From NCBI GenBank assembly GCA_003427395.1, contig BFEA01000012.1:425917-464540 (forward strand): a stretch of DNA of 38,624 bases, in the 5' to 3' direction. Shown here one piece after another: positions 38,412 to 38,624 of the stretch; the first letter of the stretch is position 1; the number at the start of each line of letters is the position of its first letter. Under the pieces are notes generated by a model. That model worked only from the letters and a program-made list of their open reading frames with translations, did not search any database and was not told the DNA's origin. The position numbers and the translations under genes are program-made. Origin of the DNA: Chara braunii (Eukaryota > Streptophyta > Charophyceae > Charales > Characeae).

Positions 38412-38624
38412 ATGAGGGCTAAGCAGAGCTTCGCTCTCAAACCCCCAAGACTAAGTTGCAAACGTACCCCGATGAATTAGGTTCGGGGGAGAGAGAGAGG
38501 AGTTAGTGGGCGCTCCCGTCGGAGGCCTGGTAGTGTGCACACAGGAGAGAGATTAACAGAAGAGCAAATGAGAAACGAAGCCAGAAAAAAAAAAGAAAAT
38601 GAAGAAGTGCAGCGATGATGAGGT
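38412..38624. other. Gene-free end of window
   Basis: Purine-rich DNA with short GA and A runs. No gene recognised. Confidence 0.5.

Overview
The window is nuclear DNA from a eukaryote, most likely a green plant or streptophyte alga with a large, repeat-rich genome. The evidence is a U6 snRNA copy with the plant-type 3' end (ATCGAGAAATGGTCC), a retrotransposon primer-binding site of the kind used by plant Ty3/gypsy elements, tRNA-derived SINEs, long GA/CT microsatellites and no bacterial-style operons. A charophyte such as Chara is my inference, not something the sequence proves. I see no intact host gene. Everything recognisable is a mobile element, a decayed gene or a repeat.

Left part (1-12,216): microsatellites and low-complexity DNA surround a decayed minus-strand gene at 3,881-5,270. 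It combines a Pro-rich N-terminus, three in-frame HMGD-type repeats, a Josephin-like cysteine protease fold and two tandem RING-like zinc fingers. Further right are a plus-strand primer-binding site (9,052), a cluster of TGACGTGG-type motifs (9,394-9,655) and fragments of an unrecognised minus-strand protein family (10,958-11,612).

Centre (12,217-34,198): one giant, degenerate Ty3/gypsy LTR retrotransposon of about 22 kb lies on the minus strand. The 5' LTR is 31,561-34,198 and the 3' LTR is 12,217-18,938, which carries about 4.1 kb of extra DNA and an assembly gap. Reading leftwards from the 5' LTR are the primer-binding site, a leader, about 4.6 kb of unrecognised ORFs (30,746-26,125), gag with a zinc knuckle, then protease, reverse transcriptase, RNase H, integrase and a very basic tail. 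The pre-gag ORFs contain a repeated domain (G-x-Y-x-V ... YGxCWERA ... ExxRL) in at least three copies plus a more distant one. A related copy lies outside the element at 10,958-11,612. This undescribed repeat family and the protease-RING gene are the best candidates for something new. A 455-bp inverted duplication with a 40-bp loop interrupts the pre-gag region.

Right part (34,199-38,624): no coding genes are seen. It holds a 66-bp tandem duplication, three head-to-tail copies of a tRNA-derived SINE, a second possible SINE head, a hairpin and a polyadenylated U6 snRNA retropseudogene.

Most coding regions carry in-frame stops or frameshifts, several of them at expected Trp codons (TGG to TGA). 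The retrotransposon is therefore probably inactive in this copy, although the 437-codon reverse transcriptase frame is open.
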